From positions 301,063,107-301,127,106 of the forward strand of contig NC_045428.1 of assembly GCF_902635505.1 (NCBI RefSeq): 64,000 nt of DNA, read 5' to 3'. The DNA comes from Sarcophilus harrisii. Its lineage: Eukaryota > Chordata > Mammalia > Dasyuromorphia > Dasyuridae. The notes below the pieces were generated by a model that had not been told where the DNA came from, did not search any database, and was given only the letters and a program-made list of their open reading frames with translations. Below are positions 10,651 through 22,097 of this stretch, in pieces. Each line of letters begins with the position of its first letter. Position 1 is the stretch's first letter. The translations under genes and the position numbers were made by a program.

Positions 10651-10879
10651 CAGGAGGTAGTTCTGAAAAGAGAAAGGTTGCCTTTTCATCAGACACTAGA
10701 GTGAAGGAAACTCTTGGGGAATGAAATGACTTTCAAAAAAAATTCGGGGGGGGGCGTGAATGGTCTTTAGCTAAGCTAGTGAGGGAAGTATGCGTATCAG
10801 AGGCTTGAAGTATGGAGAGGTTTTGGAACAATCACTGTAGTGATTTGATTGTAATTATTGTAGTTCCAGGAACTAAGGG

Positions 10880-11060
10880 TAAAGGTAGTCTTAGATAAAC
10901 ACACATTCTGTGCCTGTTGTATATAGAATTTTGTGCTGGAGACTAATGAAAACATAAAGTTGGAAGAAACAGGTCCTGTCTTCAAGGAACTTAAAGATGA
11001 AACAATACTGATAGCTATAGTACAAAATATCACATATAAAGTATAAGTGTATTAGGTGGA
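10880..11060 (+). repeat. Old interspersed repeat (L2/CR1-like)
   Basis: tgtgctggagactaatgaaa and tcctgtcttcaaggaactta, same family as 9366. It ends about 180 bp before the ADPRH coding exon. Confidence 0.45.
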
Positions 11061-11237
11061 TACAAAGCAAAATGCTTATGACTTCTGAGAAATACAGTAA
11101 CACTAGGTATAGTGACCTAAAGACATTCCGAAGGTCTAAGTAAGCCAAACTGAAAGGAGAATATTATTTGACTTCATCAGGTCTCTTCAGAGTTAAACTT
11201 GACATTCACAGATTCTCTTTCTTTGTACATCTTACAG

Positions 11238-11583
11238 ATTTTCTCAAAGGGGACCTATTTGGGATACACAATGTCCATAGCATTATTAGAGAGATACATG
11301 GCTGCCATGGTACTAAGTGCAGTAGGTGACTCCCTGGGATATTTCAACGGGAAATGGGAGTTCCTCTTTGATGGTGAGAAGATCCACCAACAGCTTGCTG
11401 AACTTGGAGGATTGGATGCCATCGATATTGAAGGCTGGAGAGTCAGTGATGACACAGTGATGCACTTGGCAACGGCAGAAGCCCTCATTGCTGCTAGGAA
11501 AGAAGAGGACTTGACCCGGGTGTATTCCCTCATAGCAAGACACTATAAAGAATGCATGAATGACATGACTGGCCGAGCTCCAG
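11238..11583 (+). CDS. ADPRH: ADPRH first coding exon (ADP-ribosylarginine hydrolase)
   Basis: ADPRH (ARH1) is a cytosolic Mg-dependent enzyme that cleaves the ADP-ribose-arginine bond, reversing mono-ADP-ribosylation. The exon starts after a cttacag acceptor and ends at a CAG|GTAATA donor. Translation begins at the only in-frame ATG of the exon, 11271-11273 (A at -3), and gives 104 codons plus one base. It carries the family N-terminal block with the [13 protein letters not shown] motif; the metal-binding Asp pair is residues 60-61 (human 55-56). Identity to recalled human ADPRH is very high. The protein begins MSIAL before the LERYMAAM that aligns with the human start, a five-residue extension. 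The frame is open back to the acceptor, so 11238-11270 is taken as 5' UTR only because it contains no ATG. Confidence 0.95.
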
Positions 11584-12064
11584 GTAATAATCATTTTAGG
11601 GACTGGCAAATCAAGTGTATGTTACAGGAGTTACCTGCCGGTGGCTGCTGAGGATCGAATTCTGACAGCAGAATAGATCCCTTCATGTTAGAGGATGATA
11701 ATGATACAAGGAGACTGAGGGGCAGTTGTATTCTCTGACTTCTCTCCTCTCTCCTTTAGCCTCCAATTTATTTCATTCCCAATCCACAAGCAACATCCAC
11801 TTCAGTAAAGGCTGATTTGCAATTCCTTCAAGTGTGTTATGATTCACAGCTGTGGGGACTTTCAGAGAACCGCCAGCCCCTTAATGGTATAGTCCCCTTT
11901 AACCCTTTACAGGCTTTCTAAGCTTTTCACTTAGGTATAGCCCTTTACAAGTATGGTTAGGTGAAAGAGAATTGTGTTTGAATTAGATTGGGATATGGAG
12001 TTTTCTTTTGATCTTTCAACCATTACCAGTCTATTTTGTAAAATAGTGATAAAATGTTAGACCC

Positions 12065-12235
12065 GTAGATTGGAGTCCGAGGATCTTGTTTCAAATCTTC
12101 CCCTGCTTCATGCTGCCTAGGTGACCTTAAGCCAATCATTTAACTGACCTGGATCTTACTTTTCTCATCTATACAATAATGGATTGGACTAAATGACTTC
12201 TAAGGTCTCTTCCAGTTTTAAGTCTATCATCTTGA
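12065..12235 (+). repeat. MIR-related SINE, plus
   Basis: tcaaatcttcccctgcttca, taactgacctggatcttact, then ggactaaatgacttctaagg and a cttccagttttaagtctat tail. Lies in ADPRH intron. Confidence 0.7.
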
Positions 12236-12424
12236 GACCTTACAGGGAAATTAATACAATCCACTTTTCCTTGTAATATTCAAATCTAGTAGTCTGCCAC
12301 TCTTGCCAAAGAGAGATATTTCCTATTTCTGGAATCCTATCTCCCTTCATTTTCCAGTGGTTTGTCAAGGTTACATAGATGATAACATTCCATATCTTGC
12401 ACCAACTCTACTAGATATATCCTC

Positions 12425-12655
12425 TTTGATGTCTTAAGAATGAACTCAAATCTATCCTCAACACTTACAAGCTATGTGACAGTGGGCAAATCCCTTAACC
12501 ACTATCTGCCACAGTTTCCTCAATTATAAAATGTGGATGATAGCAACACCTCCCTTCCAGAGTAGTAGTGAAAGTCAAATAAAAGTAACATTAAAAAAAA
12601 ATTATAAAGTAACATTTGTAGCACAGTGCCTGGGTTATTATAGACCCTGAATAAA
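12425..12655 (+). repeat. MIR, near full length
   Basis: acttacaagctatgtgacag, cacagtttcctcaattataa, then gcacagtgcctgggttatta and gaataaatacttattcc. Lies in ADPRH intron, 170 bp before exon 2. Confidence 0.75.
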
Positions 12656-12826
12656 TACTTATTCCCTTTCTCCCCCTCTTACCTTTATAAAAGAAACTGG
12701 GGGAATGTGTGTTATGTGCCCAGGTTAATTAAGCTTTACTATATACATGCATCCTTGGGGCTGGGGCCAAACTAATCAAGCTGAGTTTCACCAGTCCATG
12801 GCTGGCACTGATACATTGCCTTATAG

Positions 12827-13187
12827 GTGCTGCCAGTGAGAACAATGCCTTGAAGCTGAAGCCAGATGAACCCAATGGATGGAGGATTCCATTCAGCAAA
12901 AAGGAGGGGGGATGTGGTGCTGCCATGCGTGCCATGTGTATTGGACTAAGATTCCCACACCCTGAACAACAGGACACTCTGATCCAAGTGAGCATTGAAA
13001 GTGGCCGCATGACCCATCACCATCCCACCGGCTACCTTGGGGCTGTTGCCTCGGCTCTTTTTACCTCTTATGCAGTGAATGGCAAACCCCCTCAAGAATG
13101 GGGAAGGGGATTGATGGAGGTGCTACCAAAAGCCCAAAAGTACATTGTGCAGGCCGACTATTTTGTGAAAGAGAATCTTGAATCCTG
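12827..13187 (+). CDS. ADPRH: ADPRH second coding exon
   Basis: Acceptor ttatag|GTGCT and donor TCCTG|GTGAGT. The 361 bp keep the frame (phase 1 in, phase 2 out). The exon encodes the central hydrolase core, including the [20 protein letters not shown] and [15 protein letters not shown] blocks typical of ARH1, almost residue for residue as in human. It ends at a Trp codon split with the next exon. No internal stop or frameshift is present. Confidence 0.96.
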
Positions 13188-14019
13188 GTGAGTCAATATG
13201 CATGCTAGTGTTAGTTTTGGTTTATAGTATACCTTGGTCATATGATAGGATAAATAATTGGTTTTTCTAACCCATGGCTTAGAGAGAAGCCCTCAATAGG
13301 TGTCTTCTCCCTTCTCTCCTCATTCGCTTAGGTTTTCAGGTTTATTTGCAGTTAACAGCTACTTGAAAAATTAGCTCTATTGGGAGATTTCTTGGTTTGA
13401 ATTCCATCCCTAATGTTCATACTCAAAATCCATAGCCTATGATAATCAGGGTGGTCCAAGTGAACATGCAAATGATCAATCTAACTCCCCCTCATTATTT
13501 GCTTTCCAGCTTTCCTTTGCTAATGAGAGGTATCTACACACAGTAGTGATTTTTCATGTGTTAGTGCAAATGCAAAGATATACTATTTTCTGTCTTCCAT
13601 TGATCCACAATGCTAATGCATTGCAATACTTGGTGACAATCCTTGAGAGATGGCTTTTTTTCCACTCGATAATTTTATAGTGTAGGAAGTCAGTTGGAAG
13701 GCAGCCACATAACTTCCTTTTTCTTCGGCATTGTAGAGATCACTCCATGCTGCCATTCTTAGATTAAGAAAGGCACAGGCAGATTTTTTCCTGAAGACTC
13801 CTGTAATTTTGGTTATGTGACTCATGTTCTCCTTTAAAAGGTGAAATTTTGCATAATGCTCCTTCCCTCCCAAATCCTTCCATAAAGGTCTGAGTTTGTC
13901 CCCATTGTGCTATTCATAGTCATCTACTTTGTATGAATTTCATTAAATCTCTATATGTTGCTCCCAGTTCTTCCCAGTATTCCTTAAGATCTTTGAGGTC
14001 AGGAAATGTTTCATTTTGT

Positions 14020-14095
14020 GTCTCTGTGTATACAAAGAATCATAACACAGTGCTTGGCACAAAATAAGCATTCAATAAATGCTTTCTGAAATGAA
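14020..14095 (+). repeat. L2 3' end
   Basis: aacacagtgcttggcacaaa followed by taagcattcaataaatgctt. Confidence 0.65.
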
Positions 14096-14127
14096 TTCCT
14101 TTAGTTGAGGGAGAACTGGTTTTGAGT

Positions 14128-14160
14128 ATAGATGGATAGATAGATAGATTGATAGATAGA
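14128..14160. repeat. (GATA)n microsatellite
   Basis: Short GATA run on the plus strand, complementary to the TATC array at 14355-14795. Confidence 0.9.
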
Positions 14161-14169
14161 GTCATTTCT

Positions 14170-14330
14170 TATAAATCTAGAATTGGAAGGCATTTATAAG
14201 GTCTTCTGGACCAGCTCCTTTATTTTACCTGTTTGGGAAACTGAAGTCCAGAAATAATAAGTGGCTTGTCAAGGTCAAACAAATAATAAGCATCAGAAAT
14301 GGAATTTAAACACACATTCTTTCACTTCAG
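14170..14330 (-). repeat. MIR/Ther-type SINE, minus
   Basis: gaattggaaggcatttataa, tgtttgggaaactgaagtcc and agtggcttgtcaaggtcaaa. Lies between the GATA and TATC arrays. Confidence 0.6.
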
Positions 14331-14354
14331 AGGCAATATTCTTTCTCTTATATT

Positions 14355-14795
14355 TTACATCTATCTATCTATCTATCTATCATCTATTTATCTAGTCTAC
14401 TTATCTATCCATCTCTGCCTATCATTTGTCTGTCATTTATCTGTTTAACTACCTTTATCTATCATTTGTTATCTGTTTTTTCATCCCTGTCTGTGTATCT
14501 ATGTATCTAGTATCTGTCTATCTATCAAACCATCTCTGTCTATCTAGCAATCCCTCCTTATCTGTCATGTCTATCTGTCTATCCATCTATGTCTGCTTCT
14601 ATCTCTCTATCATCTATTTAATCGGTCATCTGTCTATCCATATCTATTTGTCTGTCTATCATATGCCTATCTAAACATCCCTGACTCTACCATCTCTATC
14701 ATCTATCCATTTCTGTTTTATGTATCTATCTCTTATCTGGCTATAATCTATCTATCTAACCATTTCTATCTGTTTATTCATATCTATCTATTTAA
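14355..14795. repeat. Degenerate (TATC)n array, about 440 bp
   Basis: Long run of TCTA/TATC/TCTG/CCATC variants in ADPRH intron. The open frame at 14426-14674 is an artefact of this repeat. Confidence 0.95.
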
Positions 14796-14814
14796 CTGAC
14801 TAGTAGAAAAAGTA

Positions 14815-14995
14815 CTATGTTTGGGGCCAGGATTTTTGGGTTGACACACAACTCTGATACTGTTTATGACCATAAACAATTCACTGATTCTCCTTAAGTC
14901 CCATTTTCCACATCTGTAAAATGGGGTGGTGAGTGCTATCTGCGCTAGTACCTATCTCACAGAATTGTTGCAAGGAAAGTGTTTTCCAAATCCTA
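14815..14995 (+). repeat. MIR
   Basis: tgatactgtttatgaccata, catctgtaaaatggggtggt and cacagaattgttgcaagg. Confidence 0.65.
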
Positions 14996-15169
14996 ATTAA
15001 GTCTCTTAGAAATGTCACTAATTTTAATTTTTATTCCTGTAAGCTGCTTGCTATCAGTTTACAAATTTCCTTAGTAAGGCATCTGCTTTGGCTTTCTATT
15101 GTGGATTGTTAACTTTGGGATTTACAGTTTACTACTCATTTTCCCTCCCCCTCTTTTTTTTGGCTACAG

Positions 15170-15581
15170 GGACTATTTCAAAGATCAATGGGAAAAGTAC
15201 TTGAAACTTCGAGGGATTTCAAATGGTGGACCTCCTATTTTCCCAGAGTCCTTTGGTGTGAAAGAGAGAGATCAATTCTATAAGTCAGTGAGTTATTCTG
15301 ATTGGGGAGGCAGTAGTGGACATGATGCCCCCATGATTGCCTATGATGCCATCCTTGCTGCGGGAGACTCTTGGAAGGAACTTGCCCACCGAGCTTTTTT
15401 CCATGGTGGGGACAATGACTCCACAGCTGCCATTGCTGGCTGCTGGTGGGGGGTCATGCATGGATTTAAAGGGGTTAGCCCCTCCAACTATAAAAAAATA
15501 GAATATAAAGATAGATTGGAGAAAGCAGCCAGGGCTTTGTATGCTCTCCAGTCAAAAGAAAGTTCAACAATTAACCTTTAG
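15170..15581 (+). CDS. ADPRH: ADPRH last coding exon with stop
   Basis: Acceptor ggctacag|GGACTA; the frame stays open to TAG at 15579-15581. The three exons sum to 1086 nt, that is 361 aa plus stop (human 357 aa). The exon carries the second metal-binding motif [16 protein letters not shown] (Asp306, Asp308 and Ser309; human Asp302, Asp304, Ser305) and the conserved [10 protein letters not shown] near the C-terminus. Both catalytic metal sites are intact, so the gene looks functional. Confidence 0.96.
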
Positions 15582-15655
15582 GGAAAACATGGCTCTTTCC
15601 TAATTGGTTATAACTCTTTATTAAGAGAGAATGGCCTTTCACATAATAAGCACTT

Positions 15656-15661
15656 AATAAA
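15656..15661 (+). terminator. ADPRH: Proximal AATAAA poly(A) signal for ADPRH, inside an L2 end
   Basis: AATAAA lies about 75 bp after the ADPRH stop. It sits in a piece reading cacttaataaatgtttattg, which is the recurring L2 3'-terminal sequence. It would give a very short 3' UTR. Use is inferred, not shown. Confidence 0.35.
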
Positions 15662-15836
15662 TGTTTATTGACTGATTGACAATACTGCCTCCCTTTTTCC
15701 AAAATTGAGGTTTAACTAAATAGTCAAAGAATTTTAAAGCATTAAATTGCATTACCTTTGGAAGATTGTTTATGCCCATTTTTCTCCCGGGACCATATAC
15801 AATCCTATACCAGGCTCCATACTGTCATCACTCTCT

Positions 15837-16055
15837 CTCATTCTTTTCTTAATTAATTTATTTATTTTTAATACACATTGCTTTATGAATCATGTTGAGA
15901 GAGAAAAATCAGAGCAAAAGGGAAAAACCATGGGAGATTAAAAAAACAGAAAAAATAAGTGAACATAGCATGTGTTCATTTAGACTCAATCTCCATAGTT
16001 CTCTTTCTGGATGCAGATAGTTTTCTGTCCAAAATCTATTGGGATTGCTTTGGAC
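15837..16055 (-). mobile_element. L1 3' end, minus
   Basis: taattaatttatttattttt, acattgctttatgaatcatg and ttggactgtc. The flanks at 15823-15836 and 16056-16069 read tgtcatcactctct and tgtcattgctctct, a probable target duplication with two differences. Followed by a purine-rich tract at 16203-16262. Confidence 0.8.
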
Positions 16056-16269
16056 TGTCATTGCTCTCTTGAGCTCCAAAAGTAACATTGGAACTGAAAG
16101 TAATCTGATCTAGTGTTTCAAGAGAGAAAATGGAGGCAGTAAGATCTTACCCTTACCTTCTTTGTAAATCTCACTTTTTGTCAACTGCATATTTCAAATG
16201 AAAGAGAGAGAGAAATGGGGTGGGAGGGAAGAGGAGAGAGGGGAGGGAAAAGGAGGGAAAGGAGCAGAG

Positions 16270-16780
16270 CTAAAATAAAAGCACAGAATCCGCATTTTGA
16301 ATTTCAAAGGTCCTCAGACATTTATTTACCTAGAGATATGTTAATATATCTCTTCACATAGAAGTATATTAAGCTTAAACAAGGGGCAAAACAGGTGAAA
16401 CCATGATTTTGTTTAAATAGCCTGAGTGGTTGCTGAATAATACCAGTGGCAGGTACGGAATGATAGAATCTGTGCCCTTGTGCTGTAACTCAAAATTGAC
16501 TGTTGCTTGGTTTCAGGCCACCATTAAAATATTCACAGTGGCAGAGAACATCAAAGTTTCTTTGTTTCACGTGGCTTTATTTATTTCCTGACAGCAGGGT
16601 ACGTGTTCCAACTATCCAATTACGTCTACCAAGACACGAACCGGAACTGTCTTTTAAAAGAAAGGGCACCAGATCAGAGAGTCCACTCATCTTTGATTTA
16701 AGTCTGTACAATGTGGTCCATATGTACACTATTTTATCATTTGAGGGAATAAACTTTCAATGTGCGGGATGGAGGGGAAA
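16270..16780 (+). other. Repeat-free stretch, possible distal ADPRH 3' UTR
   Basis: About 500 bp without recognisable repeat and with several retained CpGs. It ends in AATAAA at 16748-16753 followed by a GT-rich stretch. It lies 0.7-1.2 kb downstream of the ADPRH stop in the same orientation, so it may be the distal 3' UTR and cleavage site of a long ADPRH transcript. No convincing ORF is present. A conserved non-coding element is the alternative. Confidence 0.35.
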
Positions 16781-16799
16781 ACAAAAAATAAAGAAAAAA

Positions 16800-18120
16800 T
16801 TAAATCTCAACTGATCTTGGGATGTCATGCTGATTAGACTAGTGACCCACAAATACAAGGAAGAGAGAGAATGTCAAGAGCATTTTTGCCTATGGAGGAC
16901 ATATGTCACTGCTGTTTTGCTTCTGTAACCACATTTGCATATGTGTGATAGGCGTTTGGAGATGCAAAATTATGGTGAAATAGATTCCCTTGCCCTCATG
17001 AAGTTTAAAACCCAATAGCATGTGAGCTGACAGAGGAATTTCATCAACCATGCTTGTTCAAGCTCATCATATACTGATTTATGTATTTTGAAGCAAAGCA
17101 TGTGTAGAACTATGATTGGTGTCTGCAATTGCTGAGTGCATCCAAGAGAACTGGGAATGAAATGACATTTTCTGGGCATTCATTCATAACAAAATATTTT
17201 GGCCTGCAGCATTTTCATAGACCCCACCCACATGTATCTTTCTTGTTCCCATCAGCTCCACCAGACCATACCCACTTCCTATTACTCACCCTCTTTCTCA
17301 CAAATGTAGACAATGTCTCACTAAAACATTTGCCAGCTACAAGATTTTGTGAAGAAGCTTTAATGTTCCATGGAACAGAAAGAGACTGGAAAGGATATCT
17401 ATATTTGTGTTTCAAATTTCCTTCAGTGTATCTTGATTTCTTTGAAGTTCATGAGTATAAGGGTCATCATCACTGGGTACGAACCCCGATATGTTCCAGA
17501 GGTTTGTCTATAATCCCGATTTCAAATCTAACTTTGAAGAACTAGAATTGAATCTGTGTCCAGGTCTGTGATTTTGACTGGACTCAGTCCTAGGGAGTCT
17601 GGTCTTTAATGAGAGAAGTCTCCCTTTTCTCACATATTTTGGTTCATTAAACTGCCTACTTCCATACCACAAGAGTTAATTTTTATGTAAGACACTCACC
17701 TAGGGCTTTTCCAAAGAGAGAGTAAAAAAGTACATCAAATTCCAAATGAATAAGGTATAAGATTGGTAACTTATTGCTCCACACACTGAAAAGAACAGGA
17801 TTGATTTTGTAACAATTATAGGTACGGTTACAATCTGCTGGGAGGATGATGGTTAAATCCCATTAGTACATAAGTAGTTTATACTATTGCTAATTACACA
17901 TTTTATATTTCCTTCTGCCACTGCACTTTTCACACCATTCCTTGTCCATTTTTGGTAAATTAGTGAGGCTTGGACTGATTCTCTTGTTGATAATCATCTC
18001 TGATATAGAAGGTTTCCCTACCACCAGCCTATTCTTAGTACAACTGAAATCAACCTCTCCTCTAGTTGGATGCAGGATCCCTGGACCTCTCAGACTCAAA
18101 AGATCACTTCCAAGTCTTAA
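16800..18120. other. Unassigned intergenic sequence
   Basis: No gene, RNA or clear repeat recognised between the ADPRH 3' region and an L1 end. ORFs here are short, on both strands and without family features. Confidence 0.4.
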
Positions 18121-18127
18121 CAAAATG

Positions 18128-18318
18128 TCTCCTTGTATACTTATTTTGTATTTAATTTATACTCTAATATATTTAACGTGTATTGGTCATCCTGCCATCT
18201 AAGGGAGGGGGTGAAGGGAAGGAGAGGAAAAACTGGAACAAAAGGTTTGGCAATTGTCAATGCTGTAAAATTACCCATGCATATAACTTGTAAATAAAAA
18301 GCTATTAAAATAAAGAAA
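18128..18318 (+). mobile_element. L1 3' UTR, plus
   Basis: Matches the reverse complement of the 3' UTR in the L1 at 4307-4961: tggtcatcctgccatctaag, tttggcaattgtcaatgctg, acccatgcatataacttgta, then aataaaaagctatt. Confidence 0.85.
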
Positions 18319-18544
18319 ATTTCTTCTGTGAGGATGGTGCTAAACCATTCCAGAAAGAAAACATAAAGCAGAAAAGACTAGGAGGAGTTCACACACTTTT
18401 CCCCTCCCATATCCCACACCCTTACACAAGAGAGACAAAACAAAGTACTTTCTCCTTGCTATACAAATGACTTATAGACAAAAGGCTGAACTTGAAGCTA
18501 TCTGATTTTTTAATCAATATAGCTAGTCATTCAGTCAACTAAAA

Positions 18545-18660
18545 TTTATTTTTTTCCATCTAAAATTTATTAAGTACTTATTTGTGCTAAATATTGCACT
18601 AAGTTCTAGAGATACCTAAAAAGGTGAAAGTTGGTCCCTGTCAATCAAATGAAGCCCTTG
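18545..18660 (+). repeat. Old interspersed repeat (L2/CR1-like)
   Basis: aaatttattaagtacttatt and agttctagagatacctaaaa; same family as 9366. Confidence 0.5.
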
Positions 18661-19203
18661 CCATTCCCTATCTCTGCTGTCATGAGGTACAGGGACAATC
18701 AAGGCATCACTCAATATTCAACACATAACAATAGAATACAAAGTCCTTTTAGAACTAGAAAGCCACGTGGGTAGAATAAGATGCTCAAGCATCTATGCAG
18801 TGACTGGGACTAGAAACGACAACTTGAGCATGTTCTATGGGTGTGGAGGATGGGGGAGAAAATGTCTCATTACTTAAATTTTTTTTATCCTCTAGTCATT
18901 GACATTCCTGAATTCTGATAGTTTGATGTATAATTGCTAAATGAATCAAGTCATGCTTGATTGCAACTAAAAGGTACACTAATCCCAAAAGAGCCATCAA
19001 GCCAGAGAACCAATGTAATCAATTGTGAAACAGGAGAGAACTAGCTTGTTCCATCACATATTTCTATAGCTAGTGTATGAGTGTGCATGTGGTATAGTGG
19101 AAGTGCTAATTGTCCCCAGTGTTTCTCAATTATCTCTGTCATTTATCTGCCTTTCATGTCATTTTGTTCTGGGTTCATTTCTCTAAGATTGCCTGACTTC
19201 TCA

Positions 19204-19373
19204 AGGGCCATCTCCAGTCATCCTGATCTATTCTTGCTACTGAACCCAGGTGGCTTCAGAAGAGAGAGTGATGCTTGTGATTCTGCACAGTTCTCCCTCA
19301 CTTAAATCCATAGTTATGGTATCATCTTCCTGATGTCATAGTCTTCTTCAAGAATGAAGGATAAACAACAATA
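19204..19373 (+). mobile_element. RTE-type element 3' end
   Basis: gggccatctccagtcatcct to gaatgaaggataaacaacaa. The same terminal pattern occurs at 32401-32590 and 58056-58205. The acaacaa tail fits RTE-mobilised elements. Confidence 0.5.
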
Positions 19374-19744
19374 GCCTGCCTTCTCAATAGAGGATCTTGG
19401 CTCCTAGTGAAGAACAGATTTGTGGAGAACAATTCTATTTTTGGCTGTAGGGTAAAGAGTTCTCTCCAACTGGAGGGTGGCAGGCTGGACATAAATACTG
19501 GTGCCCAGAGTTCTACACCTGACTCAGAAATAGAAATGACAGGATTATTCCTATATAGAAAAGAAAATGCTAAAGAGTAGATAATTATAGAATAATTATA
19601 GTTGTTTGAAAGTCTAGTTTCCAAGGCTCATTGGGATATCTGAAATAGAATTGCTCATTAGCTGTTTGACATTTCACTTCCACTGAAGAAAGTCTAATCA
19701 TCCTCAAGTGGGTTCTTTCCCTTCCAGTGAATTGACTCTTTTTA

Positions 19745-20225
19745 AATTTATTTTTTAAACTTAAGTACAAAATAAGAAAAAATCATTATGTGCACAGCAG
19801 AAAATACGAGTATTCAAAATATAAAACAAAGTTCCATTTCAAAAAAGCCTATATAATAAATACTACACATTGTATTCAAAGTTACCCATCTTTTCTTTGC
19901 TTCCTCATAGGTGCTTATTTTTTCTGCTGTGTACTTTTTACTTTATTTCCCTTTTTCTTCCTGTCCCCTCCAGAAGGCTACAATTAAGCACAAATATATT
20001 TATATACACACATTTATACATATACATACATATTCTAGGTTCTATGCTCTCCTTTTATAATAATAATAATAATAATTATTATTATTATCATTGCTGTCTA
20101 ATAAAATGCAGGCCAGGGCAATCCCCAAACACCCTGTTTTGAAGCTAGTTCTTGCCTTTGTCTTAGGTAAATTTCAGTTGCCAGTATCTGGGAGAGCAGG
20201 GGGATTTCTTCTCTAAAGATATCAT
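19745..20225. repeat. Unclassified interspersed repeat, copy A
   Basis: Contains aagcacaaatatatttatat, a (TAA)n/(ATT)n stretch, then gtctaataaaatgcaggcca and tatctgggagagcaggggga. The later parts recur at 20590-20751 (B) and 22098-22250 (C). Confidence 0.7.
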
Positions 20226-20589
20226 ATGCAAAAATATATACACATACATATACATAGATATCAATAATCATATATATATAATATCCATTCATATGCATAT
20301 ATATAAGACCATACTATGCTTATTTCTTCTTCCACTGTTTCTCTGAAGATGGATAGTATATTCCTTCAAAACTCCAAGTCTTTAATTGACTCTATGAGTT
20401 ACCCTTTTCTTCCTAGCTGCTTTGCTAAGCCCTCTGCTGCTGTTAGTGCTGCTGTAGCCATAACCTCAATAGCTGATATCTCACTATCAGGGTGCTCAGG
20501 TAGGAGGAAAGATGACAGTTGTCTTTGGTGATCATACAAGGCCCAAAGGAAAGAAGAGGCAAATGAGAGGTGTACTCATTTTAGATACA

Positions 20590-20751
20590 AATAAGCACAA
20601 ATATATTTATATACACACATTTATACATAATACATACATATTCTAGGTTCTATACTCTCCTTTTATAATAATAATAATAATCATTGAAACAATTATTATT
20701 ATTATCATCATTGCTGTTCTAATAAAATGCAGGCCAGGGCAATCCCCAGGA
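20590..20751. repeat. Unclassified repeat, copy B
   Basis: Direct repeat of 19986-20125 about 605 bp away. It includes its own (TAA)n and (ATT)n, and breaks off at gcaatccccagg. Confidence 0.85.
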
Positions 20752-21224
20752 GGCAGTGCATTCTCAGGTCAGGACTGACAGAGTCTGGAGCTCAGTGAGT
20801 CATCCTGACATTTGAAGGGCAGCAGTAAAGATTGTCCTCAGAAGTGGGCATTGTCCTTTTCCTCCACATAATCATGGAGTTCTGCCATAGCTCCCAATTA
20901 AGAGTTACCATGATCAATAAGAAGCCATCAGAAGATATCTGTGCTTGTTTTAAAGTGGGGAAAAGGGACACTCTCCCTCCATCTCATCACATACCTCCAC
21001 TGGAAATGTGTCTAGAAGCTTGGGAGTGTCCTTTGATGGAAATTACAGTTAAAATAGGCTGGGGAAAGGAGGTAGAACTTATTTAGACAAAACAACAAAG
21101 TAGTCAAAAGTTATTCTCACCTCTCCTTTCAGCATCCTTTTTCTATCCTGGGAACCTTTCTTCTCCTCTCCACCCAATTTCATTAGTGCCTTTATGCAGT
21201 CATCTCTGTAAAATCAGGATCTCC

Positions 21225-21869
21225 TGTTATGGGCCAGAACTCTGAACTTGAAACAAAGGATTCTTACAAGGTGCTAAATCAGTGGAATTGATAGAGTCAA
21301 TATTTATCTAATTTAGCATGGTGCAGTATGATTGATTTAATCCTACAAGGAGATGTTATGGGCCAGAACTTGAAACAAGGTACTAAGTGGAATTGAGGAG
21401 ATAATAGTTAAATCTAGTTTATCATTGATTTAATCCTATAACAAATAATGGTTTCCTAGTGATATAATGATTGGTTTGTACTCAGTGTGGAGCATATAAG
21501 CTAGAAGCCTCAGTCAGGGAGATTCAGAAATTCAGAGACACAATTAGACAGAAGGCTGAAGGCTGAAGGCTGAAGGCTGGAGCACAAACCCTCGGATTCA
21601 GACAGATTCATACCATCTCACACCACCTTGATGGCAGGTTCTCCTCCTTTGCTTCTCCACTGAAACCAAGACTATGGAAGGCTTCCATAAAACTAGCCAA
21701 GCCCCAAGTGAAGGGGACAAGATTTTGAAAGAGATGATAAAGGATTTGGACTTTAACACCTGGCTGCACTTGTGGTGATTACTGAACTGAAATGAAGGCT
21801 GCCTCCAGAGACCCCAAGAAAACCTCAACAGAGAACATTATATTTTAGAGAGAACATTACATTTTGTCA
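21225..21869 (+). mobile_element. Solo LTR, plus strand
   Basis: Begins TGTTATGGGCCAGAAC. It has an internal partial direct duplication of its first ~130 bp (restarting at 21357), a four-copy gaaggct run near 21541, and an LTR-like 3' part. The right end is approximate. Marsupial ERV class not assigned; no internal genes adjacent. Confidence 0.55.
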
Positions 21870-22097
21870 CTCTTAACTCTATTGGAGGGAGTTTCAAGGA
21901 CAGTGATACATTTTATAACTTGCAAATAAGAGCTTTTCCAAGGATCTCAAATCCTATGAAATAGACCTGGGTTGGGGGACCCGAAGAACAGGGAACCCGA
22001 GGACCTCAGGCAATAAGCAGCCTGTACTGTCTGTGATGTATCCTTCTTTTCATTGTCTATTGAAGATTCTAGATTCTGTTCCCTCCTTTTTTTTTTT

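Noticed and set aside
10393-10724. Tyr/Ile-rich ORFs on both strands
   Set aside because: Translation of the TA/TACA microsatellite.
14355-14795. Regularly spaced repeats resembling a CRISPR array
   Set aside because: It is a continuous degenerate tetranucleotide array with no unique spacers, in a mammalian intron.
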